The notes under the pieces were generated by a model. That model saw only the letters and a program-made list of their open reading frames with translations, was not told where the DNA came from and did no database searches. This document shows, one piece after another, positions 16,069 through 26,508 of a stretch of 64,000 bases of DNA; the stretch's first letter is position 1, and each line of letters starts with the position of its first letter. This stretch comes from Methylobacterium nonmethylotrophicum (GTDB lineage Bacteria; Pseudomonadota; Alphaproteobacteria; Rhizobiales; Beijerinckiaceae): positions 1 to 64,000 of the forward strand of contig NZ_SRLB01000034.1 of NCBI RefSeq assembly GCF_004745635.1, in the 5' to 3' direction. A program made the position numbers and the translations under genes.

Positions 16069-17455
16069 CCAGGGGGTCGAGCAGGCCCTCCTCCTCCGGC
16101 GCCTCGCAGACCCGCAAGCTGCGCGGCCCGCCCATGTGATGGCGGATCGCCGCGATGAGGCCGTCCCGCGCGATCGCCTCAGCCATCGCGTCCGGGGCGA
16201 CGCCCAGATGCTCGGCCACCAGGCGGTCGCGCAAGGCGCGGAGCGCCCGGCGCTCCTCCGGCGTGCGGGCCTCGACCGCGAGGTCGCATTCGGTGTCGAG
16301 GGCGACCGAGCGGTTGTTGAGGTTCGAGGAGCCGATACGCAGGAACCAGTCGTCGATGAGGACGAGCTTGGCGTGGACCTCGATCTCGCACTCGTCGGCC
16401 TCCGCACCCTCCGGCCCCGGCACGACCGGATAGGCGACGAACAGGCGCCCGAACCGGTCGACGGCGCGCAACCGGCGCAGCACCCGGTCCCGCGGCGTCC
16501 CCATGGCGACGCGCTCGGTGAAGTTGTGCGAGCGGCGCGTCAGCACCACCACGATCTCCGGTCCCCCCTCCGCCGCGAGGTGGGCGGCGAGCGCGTCGGC
16601 GACGAAATCCGCCGTGAGGTACTGCGCCTCGAGGTAGATCGTCGTCCTCGCCGCAGCCAAAGCCGCGGCGGTCAGCGCCGCCGCCTCCTCGATCGAGGGC
16701 TCGTCGCCCTGGAGCGGCATGGTGCGGGCGATGGCGACGGGCGCGTCGGTGAGGAGCGGCGCCAGGTCCTGCGGCCAGACCGGGGCGGCACCGACGACCG
16801 GCGCCAGCACCTCGCCGGTGGCGGCGCGCCAGCGCTCGCGGGCGAGGTCGCCGAGCCGCAGAGCCGCCTCGCCGTCCACCGCCATCTGCAGGTCGTGCAC
16901 CGGGGGATAGAGCGCGCCGTCGGGGTTGGTGCGCAGGGGGTCCCCGGCCTTGTGGGCGGTGGTGTCCCAGCGCCCGACCGTGAGGTCGATGCCGCCGCAG
17001 AAGGCGATCCTGTCGTCGATGCAGACGAGCTTCTGATGATGGGCGGCGTAGAGGGGATGGTGGGTGTCGAGGCGCACCTCGACGCGCGGATGCGCCTCCC
17101 ACTCGGCCCCGAACAGCAGCGGCAGCGTCGCGCCCGGCCCGTGCACGGTGGCGACGCTCCAGACCAGGACCCGCACCTCGAGATCGGGGGACCGGGCCGC
17201 GAGGTCGCGCAGGAGCGGCCCGAGGGCCGGCGATTCCTCCGGGGTCGCGTCGTGGCGCAGGCGGATGCGGCCGTCGAAGTCCCAGCCGACGATCAGGATC
17301 GAGGCTTGCGCCCGGCGCAGCGCTTCCTCCAGCCGGGCGAAATACTCGGCGGAGTCGATCATCACCGCGACCCGCTCGGCCCGTGCCACGCACCAGCAGG
17401 TGCGGCCGGGCTGGAACAGGGTCTCGGTCTCGTCGCGCGCGGGGTCGGTGGTCAT
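16019..17455 (-). CDS. Phospholipase D family protein
   Basis: The 478-residue protein has two HKD motifs: HHQKLVCIDD (about residue 137) with downstream GGIDLTVGRWD, and HAKLVLIDDWFLRIGSSNLNNRS (about residue 359). The pair builds the two-His active site of phospholipases D and cardiolipin/phosphatidyl synthases. The N-terminal LFQPGRTCWCVARAERVAVMIDSAEYF matches the bacterial PLD group often fused or linked to membrane VTT/DedA domains and EEP phosphatases. No signal peptide or clear membrane segment is seen. ATG 17455 was chosen from family alignment; the ribosome site is weak. It converges on the YbhN-like gene, with which it likely forms one lipid-modifying module (transphosphatidylation or hydrolysis). 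Confidence 0.9.
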   Translation of the reverse strand: MTTDPARDETETLFQPGRTCWCVARAERVAVMIDSAEYFARLEEALRRAQASILIVGWDFDGRIRLRHDATPEESPALGPLLRDLAARSPDLEVRVLVWSVATVHGPGATLPLLFGAEWEAHPRVEVRLDTHHPLYAAHHQKLVCIDDRIAFCGGIDLTVGRWDTTAHKAGDPLRTNPDGALYPPVHDLQMAVDGEAALRLGDLARERWRAATGEVLAPVVGAAPVWPQDLAPLLTDAPVAIARTMPLQGDEPSIEEAAALTAAALAAARTTIYLEAQYLTADFVADALAAHLAAEGGPEIVVVLTRRSHNFTERVAMGTPRDRVLRRLRAVDRFGRLFVAYPVVPGPEGAEADECEIEVHAKLVLIDDWFLRIGSSNLNNRSVALDTECDLAVEARTPEERRALRALRDRLVAEHLGVAPDAMAEAIARDGLIAAIRHHMGGPRSLRVCEAPEEEGLLDPLVSSELLDPERPFGTSA

Positions 17456-17489
17456 GGGGCGCCAGAACCCTCCAGTCTTGCGGCTCAGC

Positions 17490-17558
17490 AGAGCTGCACG
17501 GCGCAACTCTGCGGAGTTCGTCGGTTTTGCATCGTTTTCGCCGCCGAACCGGTGACCG
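17490..17558 (+). repeat. Interspersed hairpin repeat, copy A
   Basis: The element starts with a hairpin (GCAGAGCTGC then GCAACTCTGC, one mismatch), followed by TTCGTCGGTTTTGCATCG and a CCGGTGACCG end. A second copy, in inverted orientation, lies at 52375-52442 with the same layout and most positions identical. It occupies the space between the divergent phospholipase D and SNF2 genes, where promoters are expected. Confidence 0.65.
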
Positions 17559-17694
17559 CCTCGGCGAATGTTGCACAGGGGATGGGGCCGGAACGGCGGG
17601 CGGAACCGTCCGTTCCCGCCGCGCCGGCATTTGCCGCCCGGCGCCGGACACCTACCTTGGCTTCGCCGCCGCCGTGAAGCCGGGTTCTCCACCG

Positions 17695-21090
<3,396 letters not shown>

Positions 21091-21100
21091 CGGGCCGGGC

Positions 21101-21868
21101 TCACGCCGCCCGCCGCATCCCCGGCAGGCTCAGCTCCGGCAAAGCCGCCACCGCCGGGCGGGCGAACAGGTAGCCCTGGAACAGGGTGATGCCGGCCTCG
21201 CGCAGGGCGGCGAGCTCCTCCGGGGTCTCGATGCCCTCCGCGATCACCGCGACGCCGAGCGCCCGGGCGATGGCGATGACGCCCGAGACGATCGCCTGGC
21301 GGGCCGGCGACGAGGCGATGCCGCGGATCAGCTCCATGTCGAGCTTGATCAGGTCGGGCTGGAAGCGCGCCAGGAGCCCGAGGCCGGCGTAGCCGGCGCC
21401 GAAATCGTCGAGGGCGGTGAGGAAGCCACGCTGGCGGTAATCGGCGACGATGCGCTGGACGTGGGCGACGTCGGTCATGCGCTCGTTCTCGGTGAACTCG
21501 AACATGATCCGCTGGTGCGAGAAGCCGATCCGCCGTGCCGCCTCCAGCGTCGCCCGGATGCAGGCCGCCGGCTCGTAGACCGCGTTCGGCAGGAAGTTGA
21601 TCGACAGCCGCACGTCCCCGGCTGGAAACAGCCCGCCGGCGAGTTCGATCGCCTTGGTGCGGCAGGCCTGGTCGAAGCGGTAGCGGTTGTCGTCGTTGAC
21701 CTGGTCGAGGATGTAGCCAGCGCCCTGCCCCTCGGTGCCGCGCACCAGGGCCTCGTAGCCCCAGACCTCGCCGCTCCCGAGGTCGATGATGGGATGGAAC
21801 GCCATCGTGAAGGTGAAGGGCAGCGGCTCGCCGCTCCTGCACTGCCCGCACCCGCTTCGCCCGTTCAT
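21101..21868 (-). CDS. EAL-domain cyclic-di-GMP phosphodiesterase
   Basis: The 255-residue protein consists of one EAL domain. Catalytic motifs are intact: YEALVRG, the NFLP segment, FEFTENE, DDFGAGY, IKLDME, AEGIET and QGYLFARP, so it is predicted to hydrolyse c-di-GMP to pGpG. The short N-terminus holds three cysteines or so (CGQC), perhaps a metal or redox site, but no sensor domain or membrane anchor. GGAG lies 8 bases before the ATG. It converges on the SNF2 gene, so it is independently expressed. Confidence 0.92.
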   Translation of the reverse strand: MNGRSGCGQCRSGEPLPFTFTMAFHPIIDLGSGEVWGYEALVRGTEGQGAGYILDQVNDDNRYRFDQACRTKAIELAGGLFPAGDVRLSINFLPNAVYEPAACIRATLEAARRIGFSHQRIMFEFTENERMTDVAHVQRIVADYRQRGFLTALDDFGAGYAGLGLLARFQPDLIKLDMELIRGIASSPARQAIVSGVIAIARALGVAVIAEGIETPEELAALREAGITLFQGYLFARPAVAALPELSLPGMRRAA

Positions 21869-21986
21869 GTCGCCGCTCCGGTCCCGTCGAACGGTACCCT
21901 CCCAGAGTTCTGTTCACGCAATGTAAAACCGGCGCCGCGAATGCGGGATAGGATTGATTTCCTGATAAACCCTCGCGCGCGGGCCC

Positions 21987-22547
21987 TCACGCCCGCGGCA
22001 CGGCATTGACCCACAGCACCAGGGCGGGCCGGTCGGCGGACGGGTTGCGGTAGCGGTGCGGGCGCCGGCTGGCGAAGCGGAAGCTGTCGCCTGGGCCGAG
22101 CTCGGCGGTGGTGGCCTCCACCGTCAGCACGAGGGCGCCCTCCATCACCAGCCCCGCCTCCTCGCCGTCATGGACGAGCGCCTCGTCTCCGGTGCCGGCC
22201 AGGGGCGCGAGCTGCATCAGGAACAGGCTCAAGGATCCGTCGCCCCGCGTCAGCAGCTGCTTGGTGATGCCGGCGCGCCAGAGCGTCAGCGCCGCCCGGG
22301 CGCCCGCCCGGGTGACGATGCCGTCGGCATCCGGCTCCGCCGGCCCGCCGAACAGGGCGGCGAGGCCGACCCCGAGGAGGTCGGCGACCTGGGTCAGCAC
22401 CCGCAGGGACGGCGAGGACAGGCCGCGCTCGACCTGGCTCAGGAAGCCGATCGACAGGCCGGTGCCGGTCGCCACCGCCTTCAGGGAGAGGCCGCGCTCC
22501 CGCCGGAGCGCGCGCAGGCGCTGCCCGACCGCGAGGTCGGCAGCCAT
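21987..22547 (-). CDS. XRE-family regulator with cupin domain (PuuR-like)
   Basis: This encodes about 186 residues: an N-terminal helix-turn-helix (about 6-60: LRALRRERGLSLKAVATGTG then SIGFLSQVERG) and a C-terminal cupin (about 110-180: HDGEEAGLVMEGALVLTVE, PGDSFRFAS, PHRYRN). The architecture is that of PuuR and related regulators that sense small metabolites through the cupin. The frame extends to an ATG at 22589, but that start has no ribosome site and lies inside a palindromic operator, so 22547 is preferred. It is divergent from an amino-acid ABC operon with two operator-like palindromes between, suggesting it controls both directions and itself. Confidence 0.88.
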   Translation of the reverse strand: MAADLAVGQRLRALRRERGLSLKAVATGTGLSIGFLSQVERGLSSPSLRVLTQVADLLGVGLAALFGGPAEPDADGIVTRAGARAALTLWRAGITKQLLTRGDGSLSLFLMQLAPLAGTGDEALVHDGEEAGLVMEGALVLTVEATTAELGPGDSFRFASRRPHRYRNPSADRPALVLWVNAVPRA

Positions 22548-22577
22548 CGGCCCATTCTGTCGTCCGTCTGCCGCCTG

Positions 22578-22593
22578 TTTCATGTGCATGAAA
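22578..22593. promoter_or_regulatory. Palindromic operator 1
   Basis: TTTCATGTGCATGAAA has perfect 7-base arms (TTTCATG/CATGAAA) around a 2-base centre. It lies 31 bases upstream of the preferred start of the divergent XRE-cupin gene and about 100 bases before the ABC binding-protein gene. A near copy begins exactly 50 bases downstream. It is most likely a binding site for the adjacent regulator. Confidence 0.7.
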
Positions 22594-22627
22594 TTCGATT
22601 GCGAGACGCAGCGAATTATGGCCTGAT

Positions 22628-22643
22628 GTTCATGTCAATGAAA
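22628..22643. promoter_or_regulatory. Palindromic operator 2
   Basis: GTTCATGTCAATGAAA matches operator 1 at 13 of 16 positions and keeps TTCAT/ATGAA symmetry. Its start is 50 bases from that of operator 1, close to five helical turns, so two regulator dimers could bind the same DNA face and interact. It sits 50 bases before the ABC binding-protein ATG. Confidence 0.65.
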
Positions 22644-22692
22644 TTTCGCGGCGGCGTGTCGAGCCGCCCGGGACCGGCAGGGGAGCGTGACG

Positions 22693-23466
22693 ATGAAGCG
22701 TCTGATGCGGGCCGCGGGCGCGGCCCTGGTGCTGCTCGCGGGCTCGGCCCTGCCCGCCCTCGCGCAATCCACGGTGCGGGTCGGTTCGACGCCGACCGGC
22801 ATCCCCTTCACCTTCCTGGATACCAAGACCAATACCATCCAGGGCGTGATGGTGGACGTGATCACCGCGATCGGCAAGGAGGCGGGCTTCGCCGTGCAGG
22901 TCGAGCCGCTGCAATTCTCGACCCTGATCGCGGCGCTGACGGCCAAGAAGATCGACGTGATCTCGGCCGCAATGTTCATCACGCCGCCGCGCCAGGAGGT
23001 GATCGCGTTCTCCGCCCCGGTCTACACCTACGGCGAAGGGCTGATCGTGCAGAAATCCGACACCAAGGCCTATACCGCCTTCGCCGACCTGAAGGGCGAG
23101 ACGGTCGGCGCGCAGGTCGGCACCGCCTTCGTCGAGCCGCTGAAGAAGTCGGGCCAGTTCACCGACGTGAAGGTCTACGACACCAGCTCCGACCTGATGC
23201 GCGACGTCAATTCCGGCCGGGTGAAGGCCGCCTTCGCGGATTCGCCGATCCTCGCCTACAACATCAAGCTCGGCAACTTCCCGAACCTGCGGCTGGTCGA
23301 GTCCTACAAGCCGGTCGTCATCGGCTCGGTCGGCATCGGCGTGCGCAAGGACGACACGGCGCTGCTCGCCAAGATCGATGCCGGCCTCGCCAAGCTGAAG
23401 GAGAGCGGCGAGCTCGCCAGGATCCTGGAGAAGTGGGGCCTGCAGCCCTCCGCGAACCCGTCCTGA
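22693..23466 (+). CDS. Polar amino-acid ABC transporter, periplasmic binding protein
   Basis: The 257-residue protein has a Sec signal peptide (about 1-24, cleaved after ALA) and a family 3 solute-binding domain (VRVGSTPTGIPFTF, GVMVDVITAIGKE, DVISAAMFITPPR). These proteins capture amino acids or similar small polar molecules in the periplasm. ATG 22693 has GGGGAG 7 bases upstream, better than the GTG at 22687. It is first in an operon with a permease, an ATPase and an FAD oxidase. The FAD oxidase and PuuR-like regulator suggest an amine or amino-acid substrate, which is an inference. Confidence 0.92.
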   Translation: MKRLMRAAGAALVLLAGSALPALAQSTVRVGSTPTGIPFTFLDTKTNTIQGVMVDVITAIGKEAGFAVQVEPLQFSTLIAALTAKKIDVISAAMFITPPRQEVIAFSAPVYTYGEGLIVQKSDTKAYTAFADLKGETVGAQVGTAFVEPLKKSGQFTDVKVYDTSSDLMRDVNSGRVKAAFADSPILAYNIKLGNFPNLRLVESYKPVVIGSVGIGVRKDDTALLAKIDAGLAKLKESGELARILEKWGLQPSANPS

Positions 23467-23488
23467 TCTGGCCTGAGACAAGCGTCCT

Positions 23489-24142
23489 ATGGACAGCTTC
23501 CTGTCTGACGCTCGGGAGTTCGTTCCCATCCTGCTCCAGGGCGTGTGGCTGACGATCCTGATCACGGTCGGCTCGCTCGTGGTCTCGACCGCGCTCGGCC
23601 TGGTCTGGGCGATGATGCGGGTTTCCGGCGTGCCCGCCTTGTCCTTCGCGGCCGCGACCTTCATCAACGTGATCCGGGGCATCCCGATCATCGTGCAGCT
23701 GTTCTACATCTACTTCGTGCTGCCGGATTTCGGGGTCTCGCTCTCGGCGGTGCAGGCCGGCGTGCTCGGCCTGGGCCTCGCTTATTCCGCCTATCAGGCC
23801 GAGAACTTCCGGGCCGCGATCGAGGCGATCGACAGGGGCCAGGTCGAGGCGGCGCAGACCATCGGGATGGGCTGGGGCCTGACGATGCGCCGGGTGCTGC
23901 TGCCGCAGGCCTTCCGGACCGCGCTGCCGCCCTTCGGCAACGTGATGATCATGATGCTCAAGGACTCGTCCCAGGCCTCGACCATCACGGTGGCCGAGCT
24001 GGCGCTCCAGGGCAAGCTCATCGCCTCGGCGACGTTCAAGAACACCAGCGTCTTCACCCTGGTGGCGCTGATGTACCTGAGCCTGAGCCTGCCCCTGATC
24101 CTGATCGTGCGCCACTTCGAGAAGCGGACCGCCCGGCGATGA
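23489..24142 (+). CDS. Amino-acid ABC transporter permease
   Basis: The 217-residue HisM/GlnP-type permease has about five membrane segments. It carries the family loop that couples to the ATPase, reading AAQTIGMGWGLTMRRVLLPQA (about residues 118-138), and the NVIRGIPIIVQLFYIYF segment. Only one permease gene is present, so the channel is probably a homodimer. Its stop overlaps the ATPase start by 4 bases (ATGA). Confidence 0.93.
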   Translation: MDSFLSDAREFVPILLQGVWLTILITVGSLVVSTALGLVWAMMRVSGVPALSFAAATFINVIRGIPIIVQLFYIYFVLPDFGVSLSAVQAGVLGLGLAYSAYQAENFRAAIEAIDRGQVEAAQTIGMGWGLTMRRVLLPQAFRTALPPFGNVMIMMLKDSSQASTITVAELALQGKLIASATFKNTSVFTLVALMYLSLSLPLILIVRHFEKRTARR

Positions 24143-24870
24143 TCGCGCTCGACGACGTCCGCAAGTCCTTCGGGGCACTCCCCGTCCTCAAGGGCATCAC
24201 CGCGCGGGTGGAGAAGGGCGAGGTGGTCTGCGTCATCGGGCCGTCGGGCTCGGGCAAGTCGACGGTGCTGCGCTGCATCAACGGGCTCGAATCCTACGAT
24301 TCCGGCGCCATCACGGTGAACGGCCGCCGGGTCGACCGCAGCGACCGCTCGATCCGCAGCGTGCGGGTCCAGGTCTCGATGGTGTTCCAGCGCTTCAACC
24401 TGTTCCCCCACCGCACCGCGCTCGAGAACGTCGTCGAGGGGCCGATCTACGTGAAGGGCGAGAGCCGGGCCGAGGCGACCGAGCGCGGCCGGGCGCTGCT
24501 CGCCCGGGTCGGGCTCTCCGGCAAGGAGGCGGCGCACCCGCCCCAGCTCTCCGGCGGCCAGCAGCAGCGCGTCGCCATCGCCCGGGCGCTCGCCATGCGG
24601 CCCGACGCGATCCTGTTCGACGAGCCGACCTCGGCCCTCGATCCCGAGCTCGTCGGCGAGGTCCTGGGGGTGATGCGCGGGCTCGCCGAGGAGGGCATGA
24701 CCATGATGGTGGTCACCCACGAGATGAGCTTCGCCCGCGAGGTCGCCGACCGGGTGCTCTTCCTCGACGGCGGCGTGATCGTCGAGGAGGGCGCCGCCCG
24801 CGAGGTGCTGGCCCGCCCGCAGCAGCCCCGCACCCAGGACTTCCTGCGCCGGGTGCTGAATCCGTTGTGA
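24139..24870 (+). CDS. Amino-acid ABC transporter ATP-binding protein
   Basis: The 243-residue ATPase of the GlnQ/HisP type has Walker A GPSGSGKST (about 35-43), Q-loop VFQRFNLFPH, signature LSGGQQQRVAIARAL (about 138), Walker B AILFDEPTSALDP and the switch His in VVTHEMSFA. The family-standard glutamine-loop sequence FQRFNLFPH is typical of polar amino-acid uptake systems. It is translationally coupled to the permease and followed after 15 bases by the FAD oxidase gene. Confidence 0.95.
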   Translation: MIALDDVRKSFGALPVLKGITARVEKGEVVCVIGPSGSGKSTVLRCINGLESYDSGAITVNGRRVDRSDRSIRSVRVQVSMVFQRFNLFPHRTALENVVEGPIYVKGESRAEATERGRALLARVGLSGKEAAHPPQLSGGQQQRVAIARALAMRPDAILFDEPTSALDPELVGEVLGVMRGLAEEGMTMMVVTHEMSFAREVADRVLFLDGGVIVEEGAAREVLARPQQPRTQDFLRRVLNPL

Positions 24871-24885
24871 CGAGTCTGATCGCCG

Positions 24886-26184
24886 ATGACCGAACCCTTC
24901 CCCCTCGGCCCCGCCCTCTGGGCGACGACCGCCCCTCCCCCGCCCGCGACCGCGCCGCTCACCGAATCCGGCCGGGCCGACGTGGTGGTGATCGGCGGCG
25001 GCTTCTGCGGCCTCTCGACCGCGCTCCACTTGGCGGAGGCCGGCCTCAAGCCCGTGCTGCTCGAGGCCCGCGAGATCGGCTTCGGCGGCTCGGGCCGCAA
25101 CGGCGGCCAGGTGATCCCGGGCCTCAAGCACGATCCCGACGAACTGGTGCAGATGTTCGGGCATGAGCGCGGCGAGCGCTTGGCGGCCTTCGGGGCCGGC
25201 ACCGCCGACGCGGTGTTCGACCTCATCGCCAGGCACCGGATGGAGGTGCCCCATACCCGCACCGGCTGGATTCAAGGAGCGCACACCGACGAGGGGCTCG
25301 CCCAGGCCGAGCGCCGGGCGGAGCAATGGGCGCGGCGCGGCGCCCCGGCGCGCCTCCTCGACAAGGCCGAGACCGACCGGCTGCTCGGCACCGAGCGCTA
25401 CCGCGGCGGCTGGCTCGACGGGCGCGGCGGCGGGGTGCAGCCGCTCGCCTATGCCCGCGGCCTCAGCCGGGCGGCGCTGGCGGCGGGCGCGGCGATCCAC
25501 ACCGACACCCCGGTGACCGGCCTGTCGCGGCAGGGCGGGACCTGGACGGTACGCACCGGCCGCCCGGGACGCCCCGGCCCGAGCCTCGCCACCGAGCGGG
25601 TGGTCCTGTGCACCAACGGCTATTCGGGCGACCTCTGGCCGAACCTGCGACAGAGCATCATCGCGGCGAATTCGTTCCAGGTCGCCACGACGCCGCTCTC
25701 CGACAACCTGCGCCGCACGGTCCTGCCCGAGGGCCAGGTCTCCTCCGACACCCGCAAGCTGCTGCTCTATTTCCGCCTCGACCATACCGGCCGCCTGCTG
25801 ATGGGCGGGCGCGGGCCGTTCCGCGAGCCGAGGGGCCCAGGCGACTGGGCGCATCTGGAGCGGATCGTCCCGAAGCTGTTTCCGCAGCTCGCCGGCATCG
25901 GCTTCGACCACCGCTGGTGCGGGCGGGTCGCGGTCACCCGCGATTACCTGCCCCACCTGCACGCGCCGGAGCCGGGCCTCCTCATCGACATCGGCTGCCA
26001 GGGCCGCGGCGTCGGCCTGCAGACGCGCATGGGCCAGGCGATCGCCGCCTACCTCGCCCGGGGCGATGCCGACGCGCTGCCGCTGGCGCCGACCCCGATC
26101 ACGCCGCTGCCGCTGCACGGTCTGCACCGGCTCTACGCCTCCGCGGTGGTGACCTGGTACCGGCTGCGCGACGGAGGCCTGTGA
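24886..26184 (+). CDS. FAD-dependent amine/amino-acid oxidase (DAO family, PuuB/OrdL-like)
   Basis: The 432-residue flavoprotein has a dinucleotide-binding motif VVVIGGGFCGLSTALHLAEAG (about residues 32-52), the GFGGSGRNGGQV loop that follows FAD in the gamma-glutamylputrescine oxidase/OrdL group, and a C-terminal GCQGRGVGLQT segment closing the site. These enzymes oxidise secondary or primary amines and N-substituted amino acids with O2. It is the last gene of the amino-acid transporter operon, 15 bases after the ATPase. Together with the PuuR-like regulator, this indicates uptake and oxidation of the same compound. The exact substrate is not determined. Confidence 0.88.
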   Translation: MTEPFPLGPALWATTAPPPPATAPLTESGRADVVVIGGGFCGLSTALHLAEAGLKPVLLEAREIGFGGSGRNGGQVIPGLKHDPDELVQMFGHERGERLAAFGAGTADAVFDLIARHRMEVPHTRTGWIQGAHTDEGLAQAERRAEQWARRGAPARLLDKAETDRLLGTERYRGGWLDGRGGGVQPLAYARGLSRAALAAGAAIHTDTPVTGLSRQGGTWTVRTGRPGRPGPSLATERVVLCTNGYSGDLWPNLRQSIIAANSFQVATTPLSDNLRRTVLPEGQVSSDTRKLLLYFRLDHTGRLLMGGRGPFREPRGPGDWAHLERIVPKLFPQLAGIGFDHRWCGRVAVTRDYLPHLHAPEPGLLIDIGCQGRGVGLQTRMGQAIAAYLARGDADALPLAPTPITPLPLHGLHRLYASAVVTWYRLRDGGL

Positions 26185-26508
26185 GGATCGATCCCGACGC
26201 GGAAGGCGGGCCCTGCGGGGAACCGACGCGGGCGCGACGAAGCAGAGGCGGGACCGGCCGTCATGCCGCCCGCTTGCCTGAATGTCCTATCCCCGGTGCG
26301 CGTTGCCGCGGCTGCCCTGGCAGGCGGTGCACTGACTGCGCGCGATTGTATCTCTTCGTCCACGGCGGCGCGATCAGGCCCGGATAGACGCCGCAGCAGT
26401 GCTCCTCACGGCACGCCCGTCATGCGCGCGACGTCGAATCCGGCGCCTATACAGTGGGGCACCCTACGGAAGCGAATCGCGACTGAAATACTTTCATCGC
26501 TTCTTAAG
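26185..26508. other. Intergenic region before the GGDEF-EAL gene
   Basis: I see no gene here. The frame of the downstream sensor remains open through it, but the sequence shows no family resemblance or ribosome site before about 26509. The last 60 bases are less GC-rich (around CTGAAATACTTTCATCGC), where a promoter could lie, but I see no clear -35/-10 pair. Confidence 0.4.
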
